Of a stretch of 16,223 bases of DNA, positions 14,667 through 16,223 are shown piece by piece. The notes beneath the pieces are model-generated. The model was not told the origin of the DNA, did not search any database, and saw only the letters and a program-made list of their open reading frames with translations. Origin of the DNA: an uncultured Kineosporia sp. (GTDB taxonomy: Bacteria; Actinomycetota; Actinomycetes; Actinomycetales; Kineosporiaceae). Position numbers and translations under genes: made by a program. The stretch spans positions 1-16,223 of the forward strand of contig CALMAR010000075.1 in assembly GCA_937859855.1 (NCBI GenBank). The letters run 5' to 3'. The stretch's first letter is position 1, and the number at the start of each line of letters is the position of its first letter.

Positions 14667-15401
14667 GTGCTCAGCCTGATCACACTGGACCGAAGGAGTC
14701 CGGTGCCACTGTATTTTCAGGTGGCGCAGATCCTTGAGCAGGCCATCGACAGTGGGCAGCTGCCGCCTGGAACCCGGCTGGACAATGAGCTGTCCCTGGC
14801 CGACGAACTTGGTCTGTCCCGGCCTACGCTGCGCCGCGCTATGCAGTACCTGGTGGACAAAGGGCTACTGGTTCGGCGGCGGGGGGTGGGCACCCGGGTG
14901 GTGCAGCCGAAGGTCCGGCGCCCGCTGGAACTGACCAGCCTGTACGACGACTTGGCGGCCGGGCAGATGCGCCCGGCAACGGTGGTGTTGACCAACGAAG
15001 TGATCCCGGCACCGGAGGACGCCGCCGCCGAGCTGGCGGTTCCGGCTGGGACGCCGGTGATCAGGCTGATCCGGCTGCGCTCGGCTTCGGAGCAACCGAT
15101 CGCGCGGATGTGCAACTACATCCCCGCCGATATGGTCGAGCTGCCCACCCCGGCGCTGCAGGAGCGCGGGCTCTATCAGCTGATGCGAGCGTCCGGGATC
15201 CAGCTGCACGCAGCCCACCAGACCATCGGAGCCCGCTCGGCCACCGCCGACGAGGCCCGGCAGCTGGGCGAGACCCGGGGGGCGGCCCTGCTGACCATGC
15301 AGCGGCTGGCCTACGACGACCACGGCACCCCGGTCGAATTCGGTACCCACATCTACGCCGCCTCCCGATACAGCTTCGAACTCAGCCTTCTCGCACACTG
15401 A
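14667..15401 (+). CDS. GntR-family (HutC/UTRA type) transcriptional regulator, probable iol regulator
   Basis: A winged-helix DNA-binding domain begins at RRSPVPLYFQVAQIL and includes PGTRLDNELSLADELGLSRPTLRRAM as the helix-turn-helix, with the wing at LVRRRGVGTRV. A UTRA effector domain follows (VIPAPEDAAAELAVPAGTPVIRL through GTPVEFGTHIYAASRYSFEL), so a small ligand, likely an inositol pathway intermediate, should control binding. I chose GTG 14667 because family members begin only a few residues before the RxSPVPLYFQ block. An in-frame GTG at 14616 would add 17 residues and give 261, but it lies inside the candidate operator. Neither start has a strong ribosome site. The gene is divergent from iolA. 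A GntR/UTRA regulator of an inositol operon is unlike the DeoR-type IolR of Bacillus, but GntR-type regulators do occur in actinobacteria. Confidence 0.92.
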   Translation: MLSLITLDRRSPVPLYFQVAQILEQAIDSGQLPPGTRLDNELSLADELGLSRPTLRRAMQYLVDKGLLVRRRGVGTRVVQPKVRRPLELTSLYDDLAAGQMRPATVVLTNEVIPAPEDAAAELAVPAGTPVIRLIRLRSASEQPIARMCNYIPADMVELPTPALQERGLYQLMRASGIQLHAAHQTIGARSATADEARQLGETRGAALLTMQRLAYDDHGTPVEFGTHIYAASRYSFELSLLAH

Positions 15402-15416
15402 AGCACTCTTCTGGAC

Positions 15417-15429
15417 GGCGCTGAGCGCC
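15417..15429. terminator. Weak hairpin between convergent genes
   Basis: GGCGC and GCGCC flank a TGA loop in the 53-base gap between the GntR gene and the convergent hydrolase gene. It is short and has no T-run on either side, so a terminator role is only a guess. Confidence 0.2.
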
Positions 15430-15454
15430 CCGCTCCGATCGATCGCGGCGCCAT

Positions 15455-16223
15455 TCAGCGCTGATCCGCGGGAACGGGAGCCGGGGCGCGGATCACCGGG
15501 ATCGTCCAGCTGGTGGCGGTCCGCCCGTCGCCGCTCAGGAAACCCTGCGCACTGGAACGCCAGTCGGCGATCGACGCGTCGTCACTGGCGTCGACCAGGG
15601 CCGCGGTCTGCTCATATCGGCTCAGATCGTGCGCGGCCAGCGGATTCTCATCACTGGGCATGGCCCGGGCCGACACCGTGGTCCAGTGCGCCGAGTCCGG
15701 GTTCTGCGCGCTGTCGAGCTTGGGCACCAGATCGTCGGTGTGCTCCAGGGACAACACCCTGACGTTGCCGGGGATCGGTGTCTCCCCGATCGGCGAGCCG
15801 GCCGTGAGCACCTGCGTAATCGAGAACTCCGAAGTCACCGCCGGATCGGCCGCCAGCGCCGCTGCGATCATGCCGCCCTGGGAATGTCCGGCCAGCAGCA
15901 CCGGCTCGTTCGGCGGAATCCTCACCGCACGCATGGATTTCAGCACAGCGTCCATCCCGGCGTGCCGCTGCGGGGCCGCCACCCCGGCCGCACCGGCGGC
16001 GTCGAACGGGCTCGTCCCACCGGCCGCCCGGAGCCCGGCCGTTCCAGGAATGGTGACCACCCAATGCCGGCCCAGCAGGCCGTCGACGCGATCGATCCGG
16101 ATCTGCGGGTGCAGCTGGGACGCGGGCGGGATCCGGCCCAGCACACCGGCCACGCCGGTCGGCGGCGAGCTGGATCGCCCAGGACCCGGATCGCCTGGCA
16201 TGGCCGCGGCGCCGCCGTCCCGG
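15455..16223 (-). CDS. Alpha/beta-hydrolase-like protein, C-terminal part (5' end outside window)
   Basis: The frame is open from the right edge of the window to a TGA at 15455-15457. An ATG at 16201 exists, but codons continue upstream without a stop and that region is a Gly/Pro-rich linker, so the true start is probably beyond the window. The visible ~256 residues include a strand plus oxyanion-type loop (WVVTIPGTAG), the nucleophile elbow VLLAGHSQGGMIAA (GxSxG, Ser about 107 residues after the ATG at 16201), VLTAGSPIG, an acid-bearing HTDDLVPKLD and a likely catalytic His in AAHDLSRYEQ. This fits a lipase/esterase or PE-PPE-like serine hydrolase of the large actinobacterial type. The substrate is unknown. 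No signal peptide can be judged because the N-terminus is missing. It is convergent with the GntR gene. Confidence 0.75.
   Translation of the reverse strand, partial: RDGGAAAMPGDPGPGRSSSPPTGVAGVLGRIPPASQLHPQIRIDRVDGLLGRHWVVTIPGTAGLRAAGGTSPFDAAGAAGVAAPQRHAGMDAVLKSMRAVRIPPNEPVLLAGHSQGGMIAAALAADPAVTSEFSITQVLTAGSPIGETPIPGNVRVLSLEHTDDLVPKLDSAQNPDSAHWTTVSARAMPSDENPLAAHDLSRYEQTAALVDASDDASIADWRSSAQGFLSGDGRTATSWTIPVIRAPAPVPADQR

Overview
The window is GC-rich, densely coded DNA with many GTG starts and short or overlapping gene junctions. Together with actinobacteria-type protein families (DUF5317-like, a Cgl0158-type aldolase, an actinobacterial-style inositol operon), this points to a high-GC actinobacterium. 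The sequence alone does not fix the genus.

Left part (1-5537), cyclic-di-GMP signalling. A 5'-truncated DUF5317-like membrane protein is followed on the + strand by an unannotated 30-residue hydrophobic peptide gene (693-785), a 13-codon leader ORF (821-862) that overlaps the next start, and a seven-helix membrane protein with intact GGDEF and EAL domains (856-2982). A small four-helix PF04020-type membrane protein (3036-3413) follows. A second membrane GGDEF-EAL protein, with a PAS domain (3420-5537), runs convergently on the - strand. The first enzyme lacks the RxxD inhibitory site and the second has it, so the pair may be tuned differently.

Middle (5538-6970). A 173-base divergent spacer leads to a protein with a long disordered N-terminus, one membrane helix and an exported C-terminal domain with an FG-GAP-like DLNQDG motif. 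Its function is unknown.

Right part (6987-15401), myo-inositol catabolism. On the - strand, in transcription order, are iolA/mmsA, iolE, iolC, a Cgl0158/IolJ-type aldolase, iolB and iolD. The iolE/iolC and iolC/aldolase junctions are 4-base overlaps, and a short leader ORF overlaps the iolB start. These enzymes would carry inosose to acetyl-CoA. iolG and an inositol transporter are not in the window. A GntR/UTRA regulator diverges from iolA across an AT-richer spacer that holds a clear palindrome and a candidate promoter; it is the probable pathway regulator. At the right edge is the C-terminal part of a serine hydrolase (15455-16223, - strand).

No tRNA, rRNA, CRISPR array, insertion sequence or phage module was seen. 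No stretch over 300 bases lacks a gene.
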